Shown one piece after another: positions 7,886 through 15,833 of a DNA stretch of 38,226 nt. The stretch is from Hyphomicrobiales bacterium (GTDB taxonomy: Bacteria; Pseudomonadota; Alphaproteobacteria; Rhizobiales; JAKSCL01), in contig JAKSCL010000342.1 of the NCBI GenBank assembly GCA_022360615.1, positions 1-38,226 on the forward strand. Direction: 5' to 3'. The notes under the pieces were generated by a model. The model had not been told where the DNA came from. It worked only from the letters and a program-made list of their open reading frames with translations, and searched no databases. The position numbers and the translations under genes are program-made. Every line of letters starts with the position of its first letter. Position 1 is the stretch's first letter.

Positions 7886-8776
7886 ATGCGTTCCTGGCTC
7901 TTCGTTCCCGGCGACAGCGAGAAGAAGCTGACAAAGGCGTTTTCAGGCGAAGCCGATGTGCTGATTGTCGATTGGGAGGATTCCGTGGCTCCCTCGCAGA
8001 AAGCGCAAGCGCGCAAGGTGACCGCGGACGCGATCGACGGCGCTGGCGGGAGCACGGCCGCCAAGCTCTTCGTCCGCGTCAACGCCCTTGGCAGCGCGGA
8101 GTTCGATGACGATATCGCCGCCCTTTCAGGCATCGCGCCGGACGGTGTCGTTCTGCCGAAATCAACCTGCGGCGCCGACGTGACGGCGCTCGCCTCGCGC
8201 CTCTCTGTCGCCGAGGCGGAAGGCGGAATCGACGACGGGCATATCAGAATCGCGGCGATCGCCACGGAAACGGCAGGCTCGCTCTTCCAACTCGGCAGCT
8301 ATCGGGGCGCAAGCGCGCGGCTGTGCGGCCTCGCATGGGGCGCGGAGGATCTCTCCGCCGATCTCGGCGCGGAGGAGCGGCGCGGGGAAGGCGGCGAATA
8401 CACCGACATTTATCGGATGGCGCGGGTGCTCTGCCTTGCCGGCGCCGTCGCTGCCGATGTCCAGCCCATTGACACTGTTTTCACCGACTTCAAGGACGAT
8501 GCGGGGCTTGAAGCCGAAACCGAGAACGCGCGCCGCGACGGCTTCACCGGAAAACTCGCCATTCACCCGGCCCAGGTGCCGGTCATCAACCGCGTCTTCA
8601 CACCGTCGGAAGCCGCCATCCGCCATGCAGAGATGGTGGTGGCCACATTCGCAAGTGCCACCCACAAGGGGGTGGTCTCGCTCGACGGCAAGATGCTCGA
8701 CCGGCCGCATCTCAAACAAGCGGAACGCATCCTTGCCCGCGCCAAGGCCATTGAGCGTCAATCGTCCAGAAGATGA
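7886..8776 (+). CDS. HpcH/HpaI-type CoA ester lyase (CitE-like)
   Basis: A 296-residue TIM-barrel lyase of the CitE/malyl-CoA lyase group, which cleaves or forms C-C bonds in acyl-CoA esters with a divalent metal. Landmarks include SWLFVPGD near the N-terminus, the VDWEDSVAP strand, VVLPKS, IATETAGSL with the metal-site glutamate, LAWGAEDLSADLG carrying the second acidic ligand, and the C-terminal KLAIHPAQVPVIN motif. It starts six bases after the MaoC gene, probably translated from one message. A malyl-CoA or beta-methylmalyl-CoA type substrate is plausible from this pairing but not shown. No stop-proximal T-run is seen; a small inverted repeat (GTGAGCG, 8782-8788; CGCTCAC, 8792-8798) follows. 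Confidence 0.88.
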   Translation: MRSWLFVPGDSEKKLTKAFSGEADVLIVDWEDSVAPSQKAQARKVTADAIDGAGGSTAAKLFVRVNALGSAEFDDDIAALSGIAPDGVVLPKSTCGADVTALASRLSVAEAEGGIDDGHIRIAAIATETAGSLFQLGSYRGASARLCGLAWGAEDLSADLGAEERRGEGGEYTDIYRMARVLCLAGAVAADVQPIDTVFTDFKDDAGLEAETENARRDGFTGKLAIHPAQVPVINRVFTPSEAAIRHAEMVVATFASATHKGVVSLDGKMLDRPHLKQAERILARAKAIERQSSRR

Positions 8777-8870
8777 GGCGCGTGAGCGCACCGCTCACCC
8801 ACCGCGCTTGCGCTCACCGCTTTTCCGCGCGATAAAGCACCGTCTTCAATCGAACCCGGAGGAGGTTTTC

Positions 8871-8924
8871 ATGAGCGCCATTGTGATGATCCCGGCTGGG
8901 CGATTGGGATCGCATCCGAACTGA
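8871..8924 (+). CDS. Possible 17-codon leader peptide upstream of rsgA
   Basis: ATG at 8871 follows a very strong ribosome binding site (GGAGGAGG) at ideal spacing and opens a frame of only 17 codons (MSAIVMIPAGRLGSHPN, then TGA). Inside it GATCCC and GGGATC form an inverted repeat. About 65 bases after its stop there is a GC-rich hairpin with a T-rich tail, then the rsgA start. The arrangement resembles a translated leader or a small RNA. It may also be the relic of a longer gene. I do not recognise the peptide. Confidence 0.4.
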   Translation: MSAIVMIPAGRLGSHPN

Positions 8925-8990
8925 CGGACTTCGCGGCCGGGCCGGGACGGCAGCCGCAGAATCTCTCTCAACCGGTCATAGGCCAGCCAG

Positions 8991-9028
8991 CGGCCCCTGC
9001 TTTGCGCGCGGGCCGGGATTTTCCTTTG
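8991..9028 (+). terminator. Terminator-like hairpin in the rsgA leader
   Basis: CGGCCC (8991-8996) and GGGCCG (9010-9015) form a six-pair GC stem with a 13-base loop, followed by GATTTTCCTTTG. It lies only about 20 bases before the rsgA start codon. It could end the MaoC/CitE transcript or a short leader transcript, or act as an attenuator for rsgA. Confidence 0.5.
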
Positions 9029-9048
9029 TCTTGAGAATTGAGAGAGAA

Positions 9049-10104
9049 ATGACAGACGCAGTCTCAGCGCTTGCCGGTCTCGGCTGGAGCGCCTTTTTCC
9101 AATCGCAACTCGACCTGACAGAAATCGACACCTCCCTGCCCGTGCGTGTACTGGCCGTTCACCGCAACGCGTTGGAGGTCGATGGCGGAGACGGGCCGGA
9201 ACGGCTCGTCATGACCGGAAACGCCCTCGACCTGGAGGTCACAGTTGGCGATTGGCTCATCGCCGGGCGGGACACCCGCCGCCCTCTCCGCGTCCTTGAG
9301 CGCAGGAGCGTCTTCCAGCGCCGGGCCGCCGGCACCGGCCGCGCGGTGCAGCTTATTGCGGCCAATGTCGACACGTTATTCATCGTGTCCTCCTGCAATC
9401 GGGATTTCAACGTTCCGCGCCTTGAACGCTATCTGGCGCTCGCCAAGGAAGCGGGAGTGACGCCGGTTGTCGTCCTCACCAAGGCCGACCAGTGCGAGGC
9501 GCCGCAGGATTTTCGCCGCCGTGCCGAGACCATCCTGCCCGGCCTCCTGGCCGAGACCGTCGATGCCCGCGATCCGTCGGCGCTTTCCGGCCTTGCGCTC
9601 TGGTGCGGCCCCGGCCAGACGGTGGCGCTGGTCGGGTCTTCGGGCGTCGGCAAATCGACGCTTGTCAACACACTGGCCGACGAGACGGACCTACGCACCG
9701 CGGCCGCACGGGCGGGCGACGACCGTGGCCGGCACACCACGACCGGCCGCATGCTGCACAGGCTTTCCGCCGGAGGCTGGCTCCTGGACACCCCCGGCAT
9801 GCGCGAATTGCAGCTTTTCGACGTGGATTCAGGGATCGAAGCGGTTTTTGAGGATATCCTGACGCTTGCCGCCCGGTGCCGCTTCAAGGACTGCCAGCAT
9901 GACACTGAGCCCGGTTGTGCCGTCCAAGCCGCGATCGAAGCCGGGACGCTGGAGCCGGAACGCCTCTCCCGCTACCGCAAGCTCGCTTCGGAGGAACGCC
10001 GCAACAGCCAAAGCCTGGCCGAAAGACGGACCCAGCAAAGATCCTTCGGCAAGATGTGCAAAACGGTGATGCGGACGAAGCGCGCCCATCGGGGAGAATT
10101 CTGA
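9049..10104 (+). CDS. rsgA: Ribosome small-subunit-dependent GTPase A
   Basis: A 351-residue circularly permuted GTPase that assists late maturation of the 30S subunit. An OB-fold comes first (about 25-95), then the G domain in permuted order: the G4 motif LTKADQ, then G1 GSSGVGKSTLVN, then G3 DTPGMRE. A zinc-binding C-terminal domain follows, with CRFKDCQHDTEPGCAVQ supplying Cys-Cys-His-Cys ligands, and the basic tail binds rRNA. I chose the ATG at 9049, with an AGAGAGA stretch upstream, over a TTG at 9031. The gene is preceded by an unusual leader and is convergent with the flavin reductase gene. Confidence 0.93.
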   Translation: MTDAVSALAGLGWSAFFQSQLDLTEIDTSLPVRVLAVHRNALEVDGGDGPERLVMTGNALDLEVTVGDWLIAGRDTRRPLRVLERRSVFQRRAAGTGRAVQLIAANVDTLFIVSSCNRDFNVPRLERYLALAKEAGVTPVVVLTKADQCEAPQDFRRRAETILPGLLAETVDARDPSALSGLALWCGPGQTVALVGSSGVGKSTLVNTLADETDLRTAAARAGDDRGRHTTTGRMLHRLSAGGWLLDTPGMRELQLFDVDSGIEAVFEDILTLAARCRFKDCQHDTEPGCAVQAAIEAGTLEPERLSRYRKLASEERRNSQSLAERRTQQRSFGKMCKTVMRTKRAHRGEF

Positions 10105-10127
10105 AGCCTTCCCCGGCGCGGGCGGCG

Positions 10128-10757
10128 TTACTCCGCCGCCACGCTGCCGTCCGCATTCACGGCGGGCCGAGGTAGGGCGAAGACGTCTTCGACGACGGCG
10201 TAATCCATGTAACCGAGGCGGGCGATGGGCTTTGCCTTTTCGATATGAACGCGTCCGCCGGCGATCAGCGAATCGTCGATATGGATTCCGACGACCTGAC
10301 CGAAAACGGCCCAGCTTCCGCTTGGCTTGCCGTCAATATCCATGAGTTCAATGGTTTGCAGATGCTTGCATTCCATCGCAACCGGGCTTTCGGCGACCCG
10401 GGGCGGCGCAACCATGCGCGATGGAGCGGGCGTTAGCCCGGAGAGCTGGAACTCGTCCACGTCGGGCGCGACCATGGCGCTTGTCGTGTTCATCTGGTCT
10501 TTAAGATCGAAGGTGGCGAGGTTGAAAACGAACTCGCCCGTTTGGTCGATGTTGCGGATATTGTCCTTATAGCCCGTGGACGAGAACACCAGGATATGCG
10601 GTTTGTCGGAGACCGCATTAAAGAAACTGTACGGCGCGAGGTTGACGATGCCGTCCGGCGCAAGGCTTGAAATCCATCCGATCGGGCGGGGAACGATCAT
10701 CGCCTTGAACGGATCGTGTTTCATACCGTGTTCGTTTTTGATCGCATCATAAAACAT
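10128..10757 (-). CDS. Flavin reductase-like FMN-binding protein
   Basis: The 209-residue protein matches the flavin reductase-like split-barrel family, whose members bind FMN and either reduce free flavin for a partner oxygenase or have unknown roles. Typical sequence is MIVPRPIGWISSLAPDG near residues 19-35, then NLAPYSFFNAVSDKPH and GEFVFNLAT. The open frame extends 76 codons upstream, but the family N-terminus fits the ATG at 10757, with GAGGCGG upstream; an ATG 11 codons later is less likely. Its 5' end faces a secreted protein gene. A possible partner, the flavin monooxygenase at 27.7 kb, is distant and belongs to a class that uses NAD(P)H itself. Confidence 0.87.
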   Translation of the reverse strand: MFYDAIKNEHGMKHDPFKAMIVPRPIGWISSLAPDGIVNLAPYSFFNAVSDKPHILVFSSTGYKDNIRNIDQTGEFVFNLATFDLKDQMNTTSAMVAPDVDEFQLSGLTPAPSRMVAPPRVAESPVAMECKHLQTIELMDIDGKPSGSWAVFGQVVGIHIDDSLIAGGRVHIEKAKPIARLGYMDYAVVEDVFALPRPAVNADGSVAAE

Positions 10758-10929
10758 GGGATACGCACCGCCTCGTGTTCTGAAAATGATGACAAAGGCC
10801 CCGCCGGGGGCAATGATGGCAAGGGTCATACGATTGCCAAAATGGCGGCGGTAATCATCGATGCAAGCCGTCCGTCCGATATTTGAAGCATAACCTGGGC
10901 ACATGCCGCACAGCGACCGATATTTCACG

Positions 10930-11952
10930 ATGTTTTTCGCTTCTCTGAAAACGCTTCTGTTTCTTTCCCTTCTTGCGGCCGTCATCTGGCCGGGCGCGGC
11001 TCAGGCGCAAGAGATCGATCAGCGGCTCATTCCACCGGCCCCAATCCCCAGCGCGCCGCCCGGCCCACCCACGAGCGTTCTCCCGCCGGGCACCGTCCTG
11101 CCCGGCCAGCCCGGTTTCCCCGCTCTGCCGCCGGGCGGCGGCCCCGGCGCGCTTCCCGGCCTGAACGCTCCCGTCCTTCAGGAGCAGCCAAGCGGTTCGC
11201 CGCTTCGCCTTTCGGCCACCTTGACGGAGGATAGCGCGCCTCTGGCCTTTGGCGTCGTGTGGCGGGTTTTCGGGGCCGCGCCCGGCGAAGACGGCGAACA
11301 TCCGCTCGTTGAGAAGACCGATCAGGCAACGCCCGTCCTCTATCTTCCGCCCGGCGACTATATCGTCCATGCCGCCTATGGCAGGGCGCACACGGCCGAA
11401 CAGCTCACCATGGGCGGCGCGGCGGCGGAGAAGAATGTGAACCTGAATGCGGGCGGTCTGCGTCTCGCGCTCGATCTCGGACGCGGCGAAACGGCGCTTC
11501 CCCAGAACGTCTCCATGTCCGTTTATTCCTCGGAGCAGGATGAGTACGGCGAGCGCCGCCTGATCGTCCCGCGCGCCGAACTCAACAAGGTCATCCGGCT
11601 TGAAGTCGGCACCTACCACATCTATTCGCAATATGGCGGCGCGAACGCGGTGGTGCGCGCCGATGTGAAAGTGGAACCGGGAAAGATCACCGACGCGACC
11701 GTCGTCCATCACGCCAGCGTTATCACGCTAAAGCTTGTCTACGAACCGGGCGGCGAGGCGCTTGCCAATACCGCGTGGAGCGTGCTGACGCCCGGCGGCG
11801 ATGTGGTGTCGGAGAGCATGGGCGCCTTCCCGACCTATATCCTGGCCGAAGGCGAATACGAGGCCATCGCCCGCCACGAGGGACAAATCTACAACCGCAC
11901 CTTCACGGTCGAACCGGGGATCGACCGTGAAGTGGAGCTGTTGGCGAGGTAG
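10930..11952 (+). CDS. Secreted proline-rich protein with three repeated beta modules
   Basis: A 340-residue protein that I cannot assign to a characterised family. Residues 1-26 are a signal peptide ending in AQA. A stretch rich in proline, glycine and alanine follows to about residue 90. The rest reads as three beta-sandwich-like modules: each has a region on a property or value, then a short conserved phrase such as YLPPGDYIVHAAYG, LEVGTYHIYSQYGGA or ILAEGEYEAIARHEG, then a strand ending in a charged segment. This repeat pattern resembles carboxypeptidase-regulatory-like folds. It probably sits in the periplasm or outer envelope. The start could instead be nine codons upstream (10903); neither has a good ribosome binding site. 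Confidence 0.72.
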   Translation: MFFASLKTLLFLSLLAAVIWPGAAQAQEIDQRLIPPAPIPSAPPGPPTSVLPPGTVLPGQPGFPALPPGGGPGALPGLNAPVLQEQPSGSPLRLSATLTEDSAPLAFGVVWRVFGAAPGEDGEHPLVEKTDQATPVLYLPPGDYIVHAAYGRAHTAEQLTMGGAAAEKNVNLNAGGLRLALDLGRGETALPQNVSMSVYSSEQDEYGERRLIVPRAELNKVIRLEVGTYHIYSQYGGANAVVRADVKVEPGKITDATVVHHASVITLKLVYEPGGEALANTAWSVLTPGGDVVSESMGAFPTYILAEGEYEAIARHEGQIYNRTFTVEPGIDREVELLAR

Positions 11953-12084
11953 CGGTTTCATCGCGTCCCGCCGTTCGGCGGCGGTTGAGATGACCAGCTT
12001 TCGGCGTCACTCCGGCGACGGAACTGCTCCAAGTCCGGATCATCCCGATATCGCTTGGGCGCATCGGGCCAGAGTTCTGCTGCT

Positions 12085-12573
12085 TTATACATTCCTTGGA
12101 ATGCGCAGCACCTGACCGGGAAAGATCACGTCCGGATCGGAGACGATGTGCTGGTTCGCCTCGCGGATCGGCCCCCACTCTGACGAGTTCCCGTAATATT
12201 GGTCGGCGAGCGCCGACAACGTGTCGCCGGGGAGGACCGTATGCTTCCAATAGCCGAGATAACCCGGCAGGATCATCGGGCCGAAAAGCACTGGCACGGT
12301 CGCCGTCGGGATGGGCGCCTCGCCGCCCCCTGAATCGTCCGAAAGCGTGACAAACAGCCGGTTGAGCTTGAACGGCGCCGGGTCCGGAATAGCGATTGAA
12401 GCCTGAAACTGCCTGATCGACGTGGACCCCGCCGAGGCCGAGCCCGTCACCTCGCCATGGCCTTCGCTGACATTGACCGACAAGTGCCCCTCAAAGCCAA
12501 CGGCGTTGCCGGCAATCATGATGGCGCCGCCGACGAGATCGAAAGGCTGCGGCTGAAGAATGGTGATGTTCAT
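12085..12573 (-). CDS. Gmad2 plus LysM domain protein
   Basis: A 162-residue protein in two parts. Residues 1-85 match the Gmad2 immunoglobulin-like domain: an opening ITILQPQPFDLVGGAIMIAG strand, then a GFEGHLSVNVSEG motif and a later FQASIAIPDP strand. Residues 108-162 are a LysM domain that would bind peptidoglycan (HTVLPGDTLSALADQYYG, ending FPGQVLRIP). No signal peptide precedes the Gmad2 domain at the chosen ATG (12573), which has a strong GGAGGAGG site; the 12 codons upstream do not supply one. So either export is unconventional or the protein is cytoplasmic. It is convergent with the secreted repeat protein. Confidence 0.85.
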   Translation of the reverse strand: MNITILQPQPFDLVGGAIMIAGNAVGFEGHLSVNVSEGHGEVTGSASAGSTSIRQFQASIAIPDPAPFKLNRLFVTLSDDSGGGEAPIPTATVPVLFGPMILPGYLGYWKHTVLPGDTLSALADQYYGNSSEWGPIREANQHIVSDPDVIFPGQVLRIPRNV

Positions 12574-12651
12574 GGTCCCTCCTCCATGAAAATGCCCCGC
12601 GCCCGACACAACTGTGGCAGGGCTTCATGGCATTTTCAGGAGGGAGACAAA

Positions 12652-12697
12652 GCATCCTGCGCAAAAGTGGGCACCGGTTTTGCGCGAAAAACGATGC
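12652..12697. repeat. Palindromic dispersed repeat, rhizobial type
   Basis: GCAT...ATGC ends enclose GCGCAAAA (12659-12666) and TTTTGCGC (12678-12685), with the core AAAGTGGGCACCGGTTTT. This core is the hallmark of short palindromic intergenic repeats that are widespread in rhizobial genomes. It lies between the LysM gene's start and the thrS end. Confidence 0.6.
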
Positions 12698-12702
12698 GAC
12701 AA

Positions 12703-12751
12703 TAAAAAGAGAGAGCGGCGGGACGGTTGCGGATAAAAGCCCATCGCTCTC
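12703..12751 (-). terminator. Probable thrS terminator
   Basis: On the minus strand, GAGAGCG (12751-12745) and CGCTCTC (12717-12711) pair across a long loop, then TCTTTTTATTG follows. It begins just after the thrS stop codon. The long loop makes the assignment moderate. Confidence 0.5.
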
Positions 12752-12763
12752 GGCTTTTTTCGC

Positions 12764-14707
12764 CTATTCCGCCGCCTGCCTCAACGGCTCGCGCAAATCG
12801 GGCGGCACGGATTCGCCCTTCAGCCAGTTGACCGCCTCATCGAGCGTCATGGAGGACTGATCGCGGGAGCCGAGCTTACGGATCGAAACAGTCCCCTCCT
12901 CCGCTTCGCGGTTGCCGCAGACAAATAAGACCGGCACCTTCGTGACCGAGTGCTCCCGGACCTTGTAGTTGATCTTCTCGTTCCGGAGATCGCATTCGGC
13001 CCTAAGGCCCGCCGCCTTCAGCCGGGCATGCACCTTTTGCGCATAGCCGTCGGCGTCGGAGGTGATGGTCGCGACCATCACCTGCACCGGCGCGAGCCAG
13101 AGCGGCAGATGACCGGCGAAATTCTCGATCAGGATGCCGGTGAAGCGCTCCAGCGAGCCGAAGAGCGCCCGGTGCAGCATGACGGGCACATGCTTCTCGC
13201 CGTCCGCCCCGATATAAAACGCGCCAAGCCGTTCCGGCAGATTGAAATCGACCTGCAAGGTCCCGCATTGCCAGTCGCGCCCAATGGCGTCGCGCAGCAC
13301 ATATTCAAGCTTCGGGCCATAGAAAGCCCCCTCGCCCGGATTGAACGCGTAGGACTGGCCGGCCGCCTCGACCGCGACCTTCAATGCCTCTTCCGAACGG
13401 TCCCACACCTCGTCCGAGCCGACGCGCTTTTCCGGGCGGTCTGAGAACTTGATCAGCACGTCCTCAAAGCCGAAATCGCGGTAGATGGACAAGATGAGGT
13501 CGTTCACCTTCACGCATTCCTCGGTGATCTGCTCCGGCGTCACGAAGATATGCGCGTCATCCTGGGTGAAGTGGCGCACCCGCATCAGGCCGTGCAGCGC
13601 GCCCGACGGCTCATAACGGTGCACCTTGCCGAATTCGGACACCATCATCGGCAGATCGCGGTAGCTTTTCAGGCCGTTCTTGAAGATCTCCACATGGCCC
13701 GGACAGTTCATCGGCTTGCAGCAATAGGTGCGCTCGTCTGGCATTTCGACGGAGTACATGTTCTCGCCGAACTTCTCCAAATGGCCGGAGCGCACCCAGA
13801 GCGACTGGTCCATCATGTCGGGCGAATTCACTTCCTGGTAGCCGGCCGCGTCCTGACGGCGGCGCATATAGCCGACAAGCGACTGAAACACGGCCCAGCC
13901 CTTCGGGTGCCAGAACACCGAACCCGGCGCCTCCTCCTGGAAGTGAAAGAGGTTCATCTCGCGGCCCAGGCGGCGGTGGTCGCGCTTTTCGGCCTCCTCA
14001 AGCATGGTGAGATAGGCCTTAAGCTCCTTGTCGCTCGGCCATGCCGTGCCGTAGATCCGCTGAAGCTGGGCGTTGTTGGCGTCGCCCCGCCAGTAGGAGC
14101 CCGCAAGCTTCGTGAGCTTGAACCCGGTGCCGATCTTCCCGGTCGAGGTCATATGCGGACCGCGGCAGAGGTCGAACCATTCCCCCTGCCGGTAGATTTT
14201 CACGTCCTCGCCCTCGGGGATCGCGTCGATCAGCTCGACCTTGTACTGCTCGCCGAGCTCCGCAAAGACGTCCTTTGCTTTTTCCCGGTCCCAGACCTCC
14301 TTGGTGAAGGGCTTGTCGCGCTTGATGATCTCATGCATGCGCGCCTCGATCTTTTCCAGATCGTCGAGGTGGAACGGCTCGTTGCGCGCGAAATCGTAAT
14401 AGAAGCCGTTCTCGATCACCGGGCCGATGGTCACTTGCGTGCCGGGAAAGAGCTCCTGCACGGCTTCTGCCAGCACATGCGCGCAATCATGCCGGATGAG
14501 TTCAAGCATCCGGTCGTCATCGCGGGTGACGATCTCGATCTTTGCGTCCACCGTGATCGGGTCGGCGAGGTCGCGCAACTCGCCGTCGAGCGCCACCGCG
14601 ACGGCTTTCTTCGACAGCGATTTCGAGATGGAGGCCGCCACATCGGCGCCGGTCACACCATCATCGAACTGACGGACGGATTCGTCTGGAAAAGTAAGGG
14701 AAATCAT
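12764..14707 (-). CDS. thrS: Threonyl-tRNA synthetase
   Basis: The 647-residue class II synthetase charges tRNA-Thr in the cytoplasm. Domains in order: TGS (about 1-60), the editing domain with [11 protein letters not shown] and the FYYDFA region, the catalytic core with [10 protein letters not shown] (zinc cysteine) and [20 protein letters not shown] (motif 2), then the C-terminal anticodon-binding domain. The length is typical. The start has an AGGAGAAAC site. The yidD gene lies 60 bases upstream on the same strand; yidD and the Fe-S scaffold gene form a neighbouring unit, and the block thrS-yidD-scaffold is a common rhizobial order. No T-box or other leader structure is evident. Confidence 0.97.
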   Translation of the reverse strand: MISLTFPDESVRQFDDGVTGADVAASISKSLSKKAVAVALDGELRDLADPITVDAKIEIVTRDDDRMLELIRHDCAHVLAEAVQELFPGTQVTIGPVIENGFYYDFARNEPFHLDDLEKIEARMHEIIKRDKPFTKEVWDREKAKDVFAELGEQYKVELIDAIPEGEDVKIYRQGEWFDLCRGPHMTSTGKIGTGFKLTKLAGSYWRGDANNAQLQRIYGTAWPSDKELKAYLTMLEEAEKRDHRRLGREMNLFHFQEEAPGSVFWHPKGWAVFQSLVGYMRRRQDAAGYQEVNSPDMMDQSLWVRSGHLEKFGENMYSVEMPDERTYCCKPMNCPGHVEIFKNGLKSYRDLPMMVSEFGKVHRYEPSGALHGLMRVRHFTQDDAHIFVTPEQITEECVKVNDLILSIYRDFGFEDVLIKFSDRPEKRVGSDEVWDRSEEALKVAVEAAGQSYAFNPGEGAFYGPKLEYVLRDAIGRDWQCGTLQVDFNLPERLGAFYIGADGEKHVPVMLHRALFGSLERFTGILIENFAGHLPLWLAPVQVMVATITSDADGYAQKVHARLKAAGLRAECDLRNEKINYKVREHSVTKVPVLFVCGNREAEEGTVSIRKLGSRDQSSMTLDEAVNWLKGESVPPDLREPLRQAAE

Positions 14708-14767
14708 GGCGTTTCTCCTGCTCTACTCCTGCCCACAACGCAGGTAAGCTTCAGTGAAATGGAACGG

Positions 14768-15124
14768 TCAGGACGGTTCTTCCTTCTCGTCCTCAAGCGC
14801 GAAGCGCTCTTTGATATGGCCAGTGCCCCACAGGCCATAACGCCAGGGCTTATACCAGCGCCCATTCTCCGGCAAGGCCTCCGGCACCGGATCGAGCCCG
14901 TCGCCGCCCAAGGGGTGGCAGCGCGTGATCCGCGCAAGCCCCATCCATAGTCCCGGCCACAGCCCGTGGCGGCTGATGGCCTCATCGGTATAGTCCGAAC
15001 AGGTCGGCAGATAGCGGCAGCGCCGGCCCATGAGTGAGGAAAGCGTTAGCTGGTAGACGCGGATCAGACCGCGCGCGGCGCGGACATGAAAAGGCTTTTT
15101 GGGATTGAGGAGCGCCTCGGCCAT
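14768..15124 (-). CDS. yidD: Membrane protein insertion efficiency factor YidD
   Basis: This 118-residue member of the YidD family is a small peripheral inner-membrane protein that helps YidC-dependent membrane insertion. The family signature is clear: GRRCRYLPTCSDYTDEAI at 33-50 with Cys36 and Cys42, and RCHPLGGDGLDPVP near residue 70. A C-terminal tail of acidic residues follows. It starts seven bases after the Fe-S scaffold gene stop on the minus strand, so the two are probably co-transcribed, and thrS follows 60 bases later. In many bacteria yidD sits with rnpA/yidC; here it is in the alternative rhizobial context. Confidence 0.93.
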   Translation of the reverse strand: MAEALLNPKKPFHVRAARGLIRVYQLTLSSLMGRRCRYLPTCSDYTDEAISRHGLWPGLWMGLARITRCHPLGGDGLDPVPEALPENGRWYKPWRYGLWGTGHIKERFALEDEKEEPS

Positions 15125-15131
15125 GGCGTCC

Positions 15132-15593
15132 TCAGGCGTTCACGGCCTCGCGCCCGGCAACGGTCTGCGCTTCGATCTGGCCGATGGCATCGACAACGGC
15201 ATCGAAGGTCAGAAGCGTCGAAGCATGCCGCGACTTGAAGTCGCGCACGGGCTCAAGCACGTTCAACTCTTCCCACTCACCCTCGAAGTCAGCCGGTCCG
15301 CCGTCTTTCAGCATGGCGTGCACCCGCAACCTAAGATCGCGCAGTTCGCCCGCTTCAGCACCCACGACATGCCGCGCCATGATCGATGCGGACGCCTGGC
15401 CCAGCGCGCAAGCCTTTACCTCATGGGCGAAATCCGTAACCCTGCCATTCCTCATTTTCAGATCGACCGTCACCGTCGACCCGCACAACTTGCTGTGGGC
15501 CTTGGCCGTGGCATCGGCGTCTTCCAGACGTCCAAGACGGGGTATATCCGCCGCGAGCGTCAGGATTTTCTTGTTGTAGAGGTCGTTCAACAT
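15132..15593 (-). CDS. IscU/NifU-like Fe-S scaffold protein lacking the third cysteine
   Basis: A 153-residue protein of the IscU/NifU-N fold, on which iron-sulfur clusters are assembled and passed on. Cys37 (KLCGST) and Cys62 (KACALGQAS) match two ligand cysteines of IscU. The third ligand, normally Cys in the H-C-S/A motif, is replaced by alanine: the text reads SRHASTLLTFDAV, with His123 and Ala124. I recall this SRHASTLL form from related alphaproteobacterial proteins, so it is probably a family trait, not a fresh mutation. It may act as a cluster carrier or be regulatory. It leads the unit with yidD; a strong hairpin lies in its 5' leader. Confidence 0.88.
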   Translation of the reverse strand: MLNDLYNKKILTLAADIPRLGRLEDADATAKAHSKLCGSTVTVDLKMRNGRVTDFAHEVKACALGQASASIMARHVVGAEAGELRDLRLRVHAMLKDGGPADFEGEWEELNVLEPVRDFKSRHASTLLTFDAVVDAIGQIEAQTVAGREAVNA

Positions 15594-15618
15594 CGCAGAT
15601 GCTCCGAGAAACCGGCCC

Positions 15619-15640
15619 TTGCGGGGTCTCTTCCCCGCAA
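15619..15640. other. Hairpin upstream of the Fe-S scaffold gene
   Basis: TTGCGGGG (15619-15626) and CCCCGCAA (15633-15640) form a perfect eight-pair stem with a six-base loop. It lies 26 bases upstream of the scaffold gene start on its 5' side. No T-run follows. It could be a leader structure or part of an operator. Confidence 0.4.
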
Positions 15641-15833
15641 TATATGGTCAGATTGCTGAGTATGGAACACGTGTCTTAAGTACAACCATACACGCAGGCA
15701 CCGTACCACCCAAATAACGGACAATTTGGGCGGGCCCCGGACCTGACGACGCCGCTTTCTCGCCATGAGGCTGCCGGATCACTGGTCTGTTTTGGGGAGA
15801 GTAGCGAGAACGCGTTAGGAACCCGGAGGATAA

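Noticed and set aside
8840-8860. A tRNA T-loop-like string (AATCGAACCC on the plus strand)
   Set aside because: No matching acceptor, D or anticodon stems can be drawn around it on either strand.
13550-14950. A 466-codon plus-strand open frame
   Set aside because: It is antisense to thrS and part of yidD; its translation is low-complexity with frequent Arg, Leu and Val and matches nothing, as expected for a GC-rich mirror frame.
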